A stretch of DNA of 64,000 nucleotides, taken from the NCBI RefSeq assembly GCF_900089495.1, contig NZ_LT605203.1:483501-547500 (forward strand), in the 5' to 3' direction. Source of the stretch: Thiomonas sp. X19. GTDB lineage: Bacteria; Pseudomonadota; Gammaproteobacteria; Burkholderiales; Burkholderiaceae_C. The translations under genes and the position numbers were made by a program. Below are positions 27,553-39,785 of this stretch, in pieces. The notes beneath the pieces were generated by a model, which saw only the letters and a program-made list of their open reading frames with translations, was not told where the DNA came from and searched no databases. Numbering within the stretch: the stretch's first letter is position 1; each line of letters starts with the position of its first letter.

Positions 27553-30500
27553 ATGAACAAGAAATTCACCGATATTTTCATCGAGCGCCCGGTGCTGGCC
27601 ACCGTGGTCAGCCTGGTGATTCTGGTGCTGGGCCTGCGCTCGGTCGGGTTGCTGCCGGTGCTGCAGTATCCCTATACGCAGAACGCCGTCGTCACCATCA
27701 CCACCGCCTACCCCGGCGCCGACGCCAATCTGGTGGCCAGCTTCATCACCACGCCGCTGGAAAACGCCGTCGCCCAGGCCAACGGCATCGACTACATGAC
27801 GTCGAGCAGTGTGCAAGGCGTGAGCACCATCACCGCGAACCTGCGCCTGAACTACGACCCGGACAAAGCCCTCACCGAGATCAACACCAAGGTGAACTCG
27901 GTGCTCAACCAGTTGCCGCCGGCGGCGCAAAAACCGGTGCTCACCGTGAGCATCGGCCAGACCATCGACGCCATGTACATCGGTTTTTACAGCGATGTGC
28001 TCAAGCCGAACCAGATCACCGATTATCTGGTGCGCACGGTGCAGCCGAAGTTGCAGGCCATCGACGGGGTGCAGACCGCCGAGCTGCTCGGGGCGAAGAA
28101 TTTCGCCCTGCGCGCCTGGCTCAATCCGCAGAAGCTGGCGGCCTACGGCCTGACGGCGGCTGACGTCTACACGGCGCTGTCGGCCAACAACTATCTGGCC
28201 GCAACGGGCAACGCCAAGGGCCAGATGGTGCAGATCAACCTCTCGGCCAACACCGACCTGAAGTCGCTCGCCGGCTTTCGGAATATGGTGGTGAAAAGCG
28301 TGAACGGCCAGGTGGTGCGGCTAGACGACGTGGCCAACGTCACGCTGGGCTCCGACGACTATGACACTTCGGTCGCGTTCGACGGCAAGACCTCGGTCTA
28401 TATCGGCATCCAGGTCGCACCAGGGGCGAATCTGCTCGACGTCGTTGCCCGCGTGCGCAAGGCCTTCCCCGACATCCAGGCGCAACTGCCCGCCGGGCTC
28501 CATGGCACGATCGTCTACGACTCGACCAAGTTCGTCACCTCGTCGATCGATGAGGTGGTGAAAACGCTGTTCGAGGCCATTCTCATCGTCACCGCGGTGG
28601 TGTTCATCTTCCTCGGTTCGCTGCGCTCGGTCATCATTCCGCTGATCGCCATTCCACTGTCCATCATCGGCACCTTCACGGTGATGCTGGCCTTGGGCTA
28701 CTCCATCAACCTGCTCACGCTCTTGGCCATCGTGCTGGCGATCGGACTGGTGGTGGACGACGCCATCATCGTGGTGGAGAACGTCAGCCGTCACCTCGAG
28801 GAGGGCATGACACGCTTCGATGCCGCAGTGCGTGCGGCGCGGGAGCTGGCCAATCCCATCATCGCCATGACCATCGTGCTGGTGGCGGTGTACGTCCCCA
28901 TCGGCTTCATGGGCGGGCTCACCGGCGCGCTGTTCACCGAGTTCGCCTTCACCCTGGTGGGCACGGTGGTCATGTCGGCCATCATCGCCCTCACCTTGTC
29001 GCCGATGATGTGCTCGCGCCTGCTGAAAGCGCCCGACCCGCAAAGCCACAGCTGGCAAGACCGCCTGGTGCTGTTCCTCGACCGCAGCTTCGAGCGCCTG
29101 CACAAGCGCTACGAGCGCACTCTGCACGGCTCGCTGAACTTCCTGCCGGTGACGGCGGTGATGGCCGTCATCATCCTCGGCTCCATCTATTTCCTCTACA
29201 GCACGTCCAAGTCAGAATTGGCGCCGCAGGAAGACCAGGGCGTGCTCATCTCCATCTCGTTCAACAACCCCACGGCCACCCTGGCGCAGCGCGAGCTGTA
29301 TTCCAGGCAGGTCTACGACGTGTTCAAGACCTACCCGGAAACCGACCATGTGTTCCAGCTCAACACACCCAGCCAGGTGATTGCCGGCATGGTGCTCAAG
29401 CCCTGGGATCAGCGGTCGCAAACCACCAACCAACTGCAGCCGGCGCTGCAGCAAAAACTCAACCACATCGCCGGCTCGCAGATCGCCGTGTTCCAGCCAC
29501 CTTCACTGCCTGGGGCGCGCGGCCTGCCGGTGCAGTTCGTCATCACCACCACCGAGCCGTTCAACAAGCTCTACGCCGTGTCGCAGCAGTTTCTGCAGCA
29601 GGCGCTCAAGAGCGGGAAGTTCATCTTCCTGCAGTCCGACCTGCGCATCGACCTGCCCCAGACGCGCATCGAGATCGACCGCAATATGGCGGCGCAGCTC
29701 GGCCTGACCATGCAGGAGATTGGCTCGGCGCTCTCGGCCATGCTGGGCGGTGGCTATGTCAACTTCTTCGAGCTGGACGGCCGCTCGTACAAGGTCATCC
29801 CGCAAGTCGAGCAGCGCTTCCGCCTCAACCCCGACCAGCTCAAGCATTACTACGCGCGCACCAGCAGCGGGGTGATGGTGCCGCTGTCCACCGTGGTGCA
29901 CCTGAAAACCACGGTGCAGCCCGAGACCATCAACCACTTCCAGCAGCTCAACTCGGCCACCGTCCAGGGCGTGCCCATGCCCTTCGTGGCGCAGGGCCAG
30001 GCGCTCAATGACCTCAAGCAACTGGCGCAGCGCACCCTGCCGGCCGGCTACAGCTTCGACTATGCTGGCCCTTCGCGCCAGTTCGAGCAGGAATCGGGTG
30101 GCCTGGTGCTGACCTTCGGTTTCGCCCTGGTCATCATTTTCCTGGCGCTGGCGGCGCAGTTCGAGAGCTTCCGCGACCCCATCATCATCCTGGTGTCGGT
30201 GCCCATGGCCATCTCCGGCGCGTTGCTGTTCATCAACCTCGGCATTGGTGGTGCGTCCCTCAACATCTACACCGAGGTCGGCCTGGTCACGCTCATCGGC
30301 TTGATTTCCAAGCACGGCATTCTGATCGTGGAATTCGCCAACAACCTGCAGCGTGAAGGCCGAACCAAGCGCGAGGCCATCGAGCACGCCGCCGGCATGC
30401 GCCTGCGTCCCATCCTGATGACCACCGCCGCCATGGTCCTCGGCGTCGTTCCGCTCATCACCGCCACGGGCGCCGGCGCCGTCAGCCGCTTCAACATGGG

Positions 30501-30681
30501 CCTGGTGATCGCCGCCGGCTTGTCCATCGGCACGCTGTTCACCCTGTTCGTGGTGCCGGCGATGTACATGATGCTGGGTGCCGACCACAGCCACGAAGCC
30601 CGCGCCAAGGCATTGCGCGACGCCGAGGCCGGCCTGGCAACGAACGCCTCTGGTACTCCCGCCACCCCGCAAGGCAGCTAA
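27553..30681 (+). CDS. RND multidrug efflux permease (HAE1 family)
   Basis: This trimeric proton-driven inner-membrane pump exports hydrophobic compounds with the two preceding partners. The 1042 aa protein has 12 transmembrane helices and two large periplasmic loops. The TM4 proton relay AIGLVVDDAIIVVENVSRHL contains Asp402/Asp403. The N-terminus (MNKKFTDIFIERPVLATVVS) and FIFLGSLRSVIIPLIAIPLS are of the MexW/MuxB-like type rather than the heavy-metal type. The cognate outer-membrane and adaptor genes lie upstream. Confidence 0.95.
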   Translation: MNKKFTDIFIERPVLATVVSLVILVLGLRSVGLLPVLQYPYTQNAVVTITTAYPGADANLVASFITTPLENAVAQANGIDYMTSSSVQGVSTITANLRLNYDPDKALTEINTKVNSVLNQLPPAAQKPVLTVSIGQTIDAMYIGFYSDVLKPNQITDYLVRTVQPKLQAIDGVQTAELLGAKNFALRAWLNPQKLAAYGLTAADVYTALSANNYLAATGNAKGQMVQINLSANTDLKSLAGFRNMVVKSVNGQVVRLDDVANVTLGSDDYDTSVAFDGKTSVYIGIQVAPGANLLDVVARVRKAFPDIQAQLPAGLHGTIVYDSTKFVTSSIDEVVKTLFEAILIVTAVVFIFLGSLRSVIIPLIAIPLSIIGTFTVMLALGYSINLLTLLAIVLAIGLVVDDAIIVVENVSRHLEEGMTRFDAAVRAARELANPIIAMTIVLVAVYVPIGFMGGLTGALFTEFAFTLVGTVVMSAIIALTLSPMMCSRLLKAPDPQSHSWQDRLVLFLDRSFERLHKRYERTLHGSLNFLPVTAVMAVIILGSIYFLYSTSKSELAPQEDQGVLISISFNNPTATLAQRELYSRQVYDVFKTYPETDHVFQLNTPSQVIAGMVLKPWDQRSQTTNQLQPALQQKLNHIAGSQIAVFQPPSLPGARGLPVQFVITTTEPFNKLYAVSQQFLQQALKSGKFIFLQSDLRIDLPQTRIEIDRNMAAQLGLTMQEIGSALSAMLGGGYVNFFELDGRSYKVIPQVEQRFRLNPDQLKHYYARTSSGVMVPLSTVVHLKTTVQPETINHFQQLNSATVQGVPMPFVAQGQALNDLKQLAQRTLPAGYSFDYAGPSRQFEQESGGLVLTFGFALVIIFLALAAQFESFRDPIIILVSVPMAISGALLFINLGIGGASLNIYTEVGLVTLIGLISKHGILIVEFANNLQREGRTKREAIEHAAGMRLRPILMTTAAMVLGVVPLITATGAGAVSRFNMGLVIAAGLSIGTLFTLFVVPAMYMMLGADHSHEARAKALRDAEAGLATNASGTPATPQGS

Positions 30682-30750
30682 GCGCAGGGACTGGGAAAAC
30701 CGGCTGGCAGCGGCCGGGCGACGGCCGATTTCACCAAGCGACCGTTCCCG

Positions 30751-30787
30751 CCGCAGCGGTTGAGGCGCGCGTGCCAAACCGCTGCGG
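30751..30787. terminator. Bidirectional hairpin between RND operon and metH
   Basis: CCGCAGCGGTT (30751-30761) and AACCGCTGCGG (30777-30787) form a perfect 11-bp stem with a 15-base loop in the convergent spacer. It is symmetric, lacks a strong U-tract, and could serve both operons. Confidence 0.6.
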
Positions 30788-30836
30788 GCATGGCGCGGCC
30801 TTCCAGCGCCCTCCCTGCAGGCGGCGCGGGGCCGCT

Positions 30837-33584
<2,748 letters not shown>

Positions 33585-33674
33585 GGATCTGGTGTCTGGG
33601 GAAACCCGCGCTGCTTGACGCGGTGCGAGAATGTAAAACGATTCCCAAAATCAGAAGATTCTAGGCAACGCTCC

Positions 33675-34271
33675 ATGCCCTTGTTTCGCCGCCCACCCGC
33701 GTCACGCGCCTCGCCCACCCTGCGCGACTGGACGCCGCGCATCGTCGACGTGCTGCTGCGCATGCCGGCCTGGCTGCGCCTGGGCAAGACCGAAGCGCGC
33801 ATCCTCGCCGGGTATATGGACATTCAGTTCGTGCCGGCCGGCATCGTCTTCATCCGCCAGGACGACCCCACCCACGCCGACGGCATGATGCTGCTGCTGG
33901 ACGGTGAGGTCAGCGTGGAGAAAAGCGCCAACCAGCAGGCCGACAGCCTGGTCGTGTCCATCGCCCAGCCTGGCGCGCTGTTGGGCGAGATGGGCATTCT
34001 GAACGACGCGCCGCGCTCCGCCAGTTGCGTGGCCTACACCGACGTGGTGCTGGCGCTGCTCACGCGCGAGGCGCTGGAGCGTCTGGTCAGCGAATTTCCG
34101 CCGGTGGCCGCGAAACTGGCCCTGGGCATCGCCTCGCGCCTGGCCGAGCGCCTGCGCTCCACGTCCAGCAAGCTGTCCACGCTGTCGCAAGTGACGGCGG
34201 CCATGCATCCCACGCTCGACGCCTCCACCCTCGCCGGCGGGCTCAAGCGCAACAAGGCGCGCCGGCAGTAG
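33675..34271 (+). CDS. Cyclic nucleotide-binding domain protein
   Basis: The 198 aa protein is a single cNMP-binding beta-roll: FVPAGIVFIRQDDPTHADG, LLLDGEVSVEK and the phosphate cassette-like GALLGEMGILNDAPRSASCV. No DNA-binding HTH follows, so it is not a full CRP-type regulator. The ending ERLRSTSSKLSTLSQV looks like a C-helix. It lies directly before a diguanylate cyclase, with 49 bases between them, and both genes sit between the two metH halves. A shared signalling role is inferred, but the ligand is unknown. Confidence 0.85.
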   Translation: MPLFRRPPASRASPTLRDWTPRIVDVLLRMPAWLRLGKTEARILAGYMDIQFVPAGIVFIRQDDPTHADGMMLLLDGEVSVEKSANQQADSLVVSIAQPGALLGEMGILNDAPRSASCVAYTDVVLALLTREALERLVSEFPPVAAKLALGIASRLAERLRSTSSKLSTLSQVTAAMHPTLDASTLAGGLKRNKARRQ

Positions 34272-34320
34272 GCGGCGGCAAGCATCGCCAGTGCGACCGC
34301 CACCGTCCCAGACCGCCTCG

Positions 34321-35796
34321 ATGCCACCCATGCAGCACCTCACCCACGCCGATGTTTTCGCCTGCATGGACCGGGGTGCGCCCCTGGCCGAGATCATGGC
34401 CTGCTTGCTCGAAGCCCTGCAGCAGCGCGACCCGGCCACGCTCGCGGCGCTTGCGGCGGAGCGGGCGCGCATCGCCGACTATGTCGCCCGGGTCGAACAG
34501 GAGCGCAACGAACACCTCGACATCCTGGACCTGGCCATCGGCGGCAGCGGCACCGGCGTTTGGGATCGTGACGTCCAGGCTGGAACCATTCGCTACTCCC
34601 CGGGCTGGACGGCCATTCTGGGCTATGGCGCCGGCGAGCTGCCGACGCAGATCGAGGACAGCTATGGGCGCATCCATCCCGACGACCTGCCCAAGGTCCG
34701 CGCCGCCATGCAGGCGCATTTCGAGCAGCGCACGCCCGACTACACCGTGGAGCACCGCATCCGCTGCAAGGACGGCAGCTACAAATGGATTGCCAGCCGC
34801 GGCAAGGTCGTGCGTCGCGATGCCCAGGGCAAGGCCCTGCGCATGGTGGGCACCACCACCGACCTTTCGGCCCTGCGCGTGCTCTCGGAGCAACTGCAGC
34901 AGCATGTCGATCTCATCACGCACCTGACCAACCAGGTGCCGGGCCTGGTGTACCAGTACCGCCTGTCGCCCCAGGGGCTGGCGGCGGTGACGTATGCCAG
35001 CGCCGGCATCCGCGAACTCTACGAACTCACCCCCGAGCAGGTGACCCAGGACCCGTCGCTCATCGAGCGCGCCATCCATCCGAGTGATCGGGCGGGCTAC
35101 CGCGCCTCGCTCGCCGAGTCGGCCGAGCGGCTGACGCCCTGGCATTGCGAGTACCGCGTGCGACTGCCCACGCAGGGCGTGCGCTGGCGCCTGGCGGATG
35201 CGCGCCCCAGCCGCCTGCAGGACGGCAGCACCGTCTGGCACGGCTTCGTCACCGACATCACCGAGCGCAAGGAGGCCGAGCGGCAGTTGCGCCTGCTCGC
35301 CTCGGTCGATGACCTGACGCAACTGCCCAACCAACGCAGTTTCATGGCGCGCATGGAGCAGGAGCTGGCCCGCCTGCGCCGCTCGCCCCAGGCCAGGGCG
35401 ACGGTCCTGATGTGCGACCTCGACCATTTCAAGCGCATCAACGATGGCTACGGGCATGCCAGGGGCGATCTGGTCTTGCAGCACTTCGCCGCCATTCTGC
35501 GCAGTCAGCTGCGCAAGGACGATGGCGTGGGTCGTGTCGGCGGCGAGGAGTTCGCCGTGGTGCTTCCCGGGGCGTGCCCGGCGGAAGCCCTGCTCTTCGC
35601 CAGCCGCGTGCAAAAGCGAACCCTTGATACCCCCTGGGTCGATGGCGGCATCCGCATCGCCCTGACCGTGAGCATCGGCATCGCCACCATGCTGGCGGAC
35701 GATGCCGACATCGCCGCTTCGCTGTCACGCAGCGACAAGGCCCTCTACCGGGCCAAGCGCGCGGGGCGCAACCGCATCGAACTCGGCGTGTCTTAG
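34321..35796 (+). CDS. PAS-PAS-GGDEF diguanylate cyclase
   Basis: This enzyme is predicted to make cyclic di-GMP from two GTP. The 491 aa product has a first PAS/PAC unit (GTGVWDRDVQAGTIRYSPGW, about residues 75-190), a second PAS/PAC unit ending with GFVTDITERKEAE, and a C-terminal GGDEF domain. The active-site motif is GGEEF, and an RKDD I-site (RxxD) sits at the canonical distance before it, so product inhibition is likely. DDLTQLPNQRSF marks the domain start. I chose the ATG at 34321; GTG 34291 and ATG 34330 are alternatives. No transmembrane segment is seen, so it is probably cytoplasmic. Confidence 0.92.
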   Translation: MPPMQHLTHADVFACMDRGAPLAEIMACLLEALQQRDPATLAALAAERARIADYVARVEQERNEHLDILDLAIGGSGTGVWDRDVQAGTIRYSPGWTAILGYGAGELPTQIEDSYGRIHPDDLPKVRAAMQAHFEQRTPDYTVEHRIRCKDGSYKWIASRGKVVRRDAQGKALRMVGTTTDLSALRVLSEQLQQHVDLITHLTNQVPGLVYQYRLSPQGLAAVTYASAGIRELYELTPEQVTQDPSLIERAIHPSDRAGYRASLAESAERLTPWHCEYRVRLPTQGVRWRLADARPSRLQDGSTVWHGFVTDITERKEAERQLRLLASVDDLTQLPNQRSFMARMEQELARLRRSPQARATVLMCDLDHFKRINDGYGHARGDLVLQHFAAILRSQLRKDDGVGRVGGEEFAVVLPGACPAEALLFASRVQKRTLDTPWVDGGIRIALTVSIGIATMLADDADIAASLSRSDKALYRAKRAGRNRIELGVS

Positions 35797-35873
35797 GGCC
35801 GGCGACTTCCGGCGGCCCGGCTGACGGGCTCAGCCCTGCTGCCGCGCCAGATTCGCCCGGCTTACGCCGCCCG

Positions 35874-37025
<1,152 letters not shown>

Positions 37026-37074
37026 GCGGCGATTTTAGGAGCCGGCGGCCTGGCGCGCGGCACGCGGTCGGCCA

Positions 37075-37974
37075 TCACGCCTGCGGCAACAGCATCACCA
37101 GTTTGAGGTCGCTGCGCACGGCAGGGCGCAAGGTCAGTTGCTCGTAGACCCGCGCGCCGAGCCGTGGGTGTTGGAAGCGGCGCTCGCCGCCCTCGCGCGC
37201 CAGCACGTCCTGGCTTCGCCAGCAGCGCTCGAAGTCGGGGCTGGCGGCCGCCAGCGCTGCGATCAGCTCCGCCAGCGGCGGGCTGTCCGCATGGCGCGCG
37301 CAGTCGGCGCGAAACTCGGCCACCAGGCGCTGCGCGCGCGCCTCCCAGTCGTGAATCAGCTCGCGTGCCGGTGGAAACAGAAACAGGAACTGCAGCAGAT
37401 TGGGTGGCAACGCGGGCAGTTCGGCCCTGGCTCCGCGCGCCCCGGCGCGCTTGGCTGCGGGTGGCGTGGGCGCCAACCCTGCCTCAGCGCCCGCGCCACC
37501 CCAGTCGAGAAACAAGTCACGGGCCAGCGCGTTCGCCGCCACCACGTCCCAGCGACGGTCGAGCACATAGGCCGGGCATTGCAACGCCTGCACGCTGCGC
37601 AGCACGGCGGGGGCGGCCCGGCTTGCCTGCAGCGGCTCGGCCGGGTCGCGCCGCCCGGCAAGGTCGAACACATAGGCGCGCTCGGCGGCAGACAACTGCA
37701 GCGCCAGCGCCAGCCGCGCCAGCACCGCCGCGGAGGCGGCCACGGCGCGCCCCTGCTCCAGCCAGGTGATCCAGGTCGTGCTCACCGCGCAAAGTTGCGC
37801 CAGTTCCTCGCGCCGCAAACCGGGCGTGCGGCGCCGCGCCGAAGCCGCCACGCCGGCGGCCTGCGGCTGCAGGCGCTGACGGTGCAGGCGAATGAAATCG
37901 CCCAGGTGCTGGCGTTGCTGCTCGGGCGTGGCGGCGGGCGCGAGTTCTGCGGGGGTTGCGCTGGGTTCGACCAT
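37075..37974 (-). CDS. XRE-family regulator with MmyB-like ligand-binding domain
   Basis: The 299 aa protein has an N-terminal helix-turn-helix (RRTPGLRREELAQLCAVSTT followed by WITWLEQGR) and a C-terminal MmyB-like PAS-related domain (LQCPAYVLDRRWDVVAANAL, NLLQFLFLFPPARELI, FRADCARHADSP). Such regulators usually repress a divergent gene and respond to a small hydrophobic ligand. The divergent neighbour is a methyltransferase, and repeated CAGGAT boxes lie between them. Confidence 0.87.
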   Translation of the reverse strand: MVEPSATPAELAPAATPEQQRQHLGDFIRLHRQRLQPQAAGVAASARRRTPGLRREELAQLCAVSTTWITWLEQGRAVAASAAVLARLALALQLSAAERAYVFDLAGRRDPAEPLQASRAAPAVLRSVQALQCPAYVLDRRWDVVAANALARDLFLDWGGAGAEAGLAPTPPAAKRAGARGARAELPALPPNLLQFLFLFPPARELIHDWEARAQRLVAEFRADCARHADSPPLAELIAALAAASPDFERCWRSQDVLAREGGERRFQHPRLGARVYEQLTLRPAVRSDLKLVMLLPQA

Positions 37975-38006
37975 GATGGATGCGGAAAGGGGCTGGCGTT
38001 CGGCTC

Positions 38007-38057
38007 GTCAGGATAGCGTATGGCATACCAGGATAAACGATGATCTTGTACCAGGAT
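38007..38057. promoter_or_regulatory. Operator candidate in the XRE / methyltransferase spacer
   Basis: Three CAGGAT boxes (GTCAGGATA, ACCAGGATAA and ACCAGGATGA) are spaced about two helical turns apart, and a perfect palindrome GTATG-G-CATAC lies at 38018-38028 between the first two. The repeated arrangement near the XRE start suggests its binding site. Confidence 0.45.
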
Positions 38058-38176
38058 GAAAGCTCGCCTATGTTGCCGGCCGTGGCACGCTTGCCGATTT
38101 CCCATGATGGGCGCTCGCCGCATGCCTCGATCGCGCTGATCTTCACCTCACCACGTCACTCCTCCACACACTCGCC

Positions 38177-38944
38177 ATGGACCAACACCAACTCGCCGCC
38201 GAACAATTCGGCGCCACCGCCCAGGCCTATCTCACCAGCGCCGTGCATGCCCAGGGCGCGGACCTGCAGCGCCTGCGCGAACTCGGGCGCACCCAGCCTG
38301 GGGCACTCGCGCTCGATCTGGGTTGCGGCGCCGGGCATGCCGGCTTTGCCCTGGCCGAAGCCGGCATGCAGGTGACGGCTTACGACCTGTCCGCGCCGAT
38401 GCTCGAGGTTGTGGCGCAGGAGGCGCAGCGCCGCGGCCTGCCCGGGCTGCAAACCCGCCAAGGCCCGGCCGAGCGCCTGCCCTTCGGCGCCGCCGCGTTC
38501 GACCTGATCGTCACCCGCTTCTCCGCCCACCACTGGCTGGACCTGCCCGGCGCACTGCGCGAGGCACGCCGTGTGCTGCGGCCCGACGGCACGCTGGTCG
38601 TGGTCGATGTCGTCGCGCCCGAATCGCCCCTGCTCGACACCCTGCTGCAGGCCGTGGAAATCCTGCGTGACGCCTCGCATGTCCGCGACTACCGCGTCTC
38701 CGAATGGCGCGCCATGCTGCAAGCGGCCGGGTTCGCCGCGCCCGAGACCGACCGCTGGACGCTGCCCATGGTGTTCGACACCTGGGTGGCGCGCATGCGC
38801 ACCCCCACGCTGCGGGTGCAAGCCATTCGCGACGTGCTGGCCCAGGCCGCGGCGGAGGCGCGCAGGCATTTTCAGGTCCAGCCCGACGGCTCCTTCCTGC
38901 TCGATGTGGCGTGGATGCGGAGCCGGGCCGGTGCGTCGGCCTGA
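38177..38944 (+). CDS. Class I SAM-dependent methyltransferase (UbiE/Methyltransf_11 type)
   Basis: The 255 aa enzyme shows motif I ALDLGCGAGHAGFALAEAGM (about residues 45-64), an acidic ribose-binding turn VTAYDLSAPMLEVV, the motif II region FDLIVTRFSAHHWLDLPGAL and VLRPDGTLVVVDVV. It resembles UbiE/COQ5-like small-molecule methyltransferases, but the substrate is not evident. It is divergent from the XRE regulator, which probably controls it. Confidence 0.88.
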   Translation: MDQHQLAAEQFGATAQAYLTSAVHAQGADLQRLRELGRTQPGALALDLGCGAGHAGFALAEAGMQVTAYDLSAPMLEVVAQEAQRRGLPGLQTRQGPAERLPFGAAAFDLIVTRFSAHHWLDLPGALREARRVLRPDGTLVVVDVVAPESPLLDTLLQAVEILRDASHVRDYRVSEWRAMLQAAGFAAPETDRWTLPMVFDTWVARMRTPTLRVQAIRDVLAQAAAEARRHFQVQPDGSFLLDVAWMRSRAGASA

Positions 38945-38973
38945 GTTCGGCGGTCCAACTTCGGCGGCCTGAT

Positions 38974-39020
38974 TGGGCGGCGGATGGGCGGCAGAATGGG
39001 CGGCGGAATGGGCGGCTCCT
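38974..39020 (+). repeat. Imperfect tandem repeat of about 12 bp
   Basis: TGGGCGG recurs at 38974, 38985, 38997 and 39009, giving four units such as TGGGCGGCGGAA. One frame reads Gly/Met-rich codons, but there is no ribosome site. It lies in the 215-base spacer between the methyltransferase and copper chaperone genes. Confidence 0.7.
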
Positions 39021-39159
39021 GGCGCGGCCGCCCTATCGCCATTCTGGCCAGGTTGGCGGGCTAAGATGCAGGAGTCTCTGTGCCGCCCCAGACCACCATG
39101 GCGGCATCCAACGTGTCATCACCCCCCCTTTTTTGCCTTGTTCCCGAAGGAGCGTTGCC

Positions 39160-39678
39160 ATGCGTTTGAACTCTCACCGCAATACCCGCCGTGGCCTGCT
39201 CACAGCATGCGCCGCCGCTCTGGCCCTGGTTGCGCTCCCGGCCTTAGCTGTTGCCGCACCAGCCGTTCAGGCCAGCGGGGCGTGGATTCGCTGGTTGCCG
39301 GCGGGCCTGCCGGCGGGTGGCTACGTCACCTTGCACAACACCAGTGCCAAGCCGGTGGAGCTGATCGGCGCCGACAGTCCCGACTATGGCAACGCCATGC
39401 TGCACCAGAGCATGAGCAAGGGCGGCATGAGCGAAATGCTGCACGTCGAACAGGTGCTCATCCCCGCGCACGGCAGCGTGGTCTTCAAGCCCGGCAGCTA
39501 TCACATCATGCTGATGCAGCCGAAGAAAGACGTGAAGCCTGGCGACAAGGTGCCCATCACCCTGAAGTTCTCCGGCGGCATGGCCCTGAGCGTGGACTTC
39601 GAGGTGCGCAAGGCCGACGCCACCGGCCCCGGCGGCATGGAAGGCATGGACATGAAGGGCATGTCCCACAAACCTTGA
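39160..39678 (+). CDS. Periplasmic copper chaperone PCu(A)C family
   Basis: PCu(A)C proteins bind Cu(I) in the periplasm and deliver it to cytochrome oxidase. The 172 aa protein has a signal peptide (cleavage near AVAA, residue 33) and the Met/His ligands of the family: MLHQSMSKGGMSEMLHVEQ and YHIMLMQPKK. The C-terminal tail is Met/His-rich (GMEGMDMKGMSHKP) and may bind extra copper. Start ATG 39160 has GAAGGAG upstream. No oxidase genes are near, so the partner is unknown. Confidence 0.9.
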   Translation: MRLNSHRNTRRGLLTACAAALALVALPALAVAAPAVQASGAWIRWLPAGLPAGGYVTLHNTSAKPVELIGADSPDYGNAMLHQSMSKGGMSEMLHVEQVLIPAHGSVVFKPGSYHIMLMQPKKDVKPGDKVPITLKFSGGMALSVDFEVRKADATGPGGMEGMDMKGMSHKP

Positions 39679-39785
39679 GGCCTGGCCGCCGCAGCCGATG
39701 CGGCCGCCCGGGGCAAAACAGCGCGAGCAGGCCCTAGCCACGCGGGGAAACACCCGTTTCCTACAATGGCCGTTTTGGTGCCGCC

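Noticed and set aside
38983..39063. Small Gly/Met-rich ORF over the tandem repeat
   Set aside because: No ribosome site, and its composition follows directly from the repeat.
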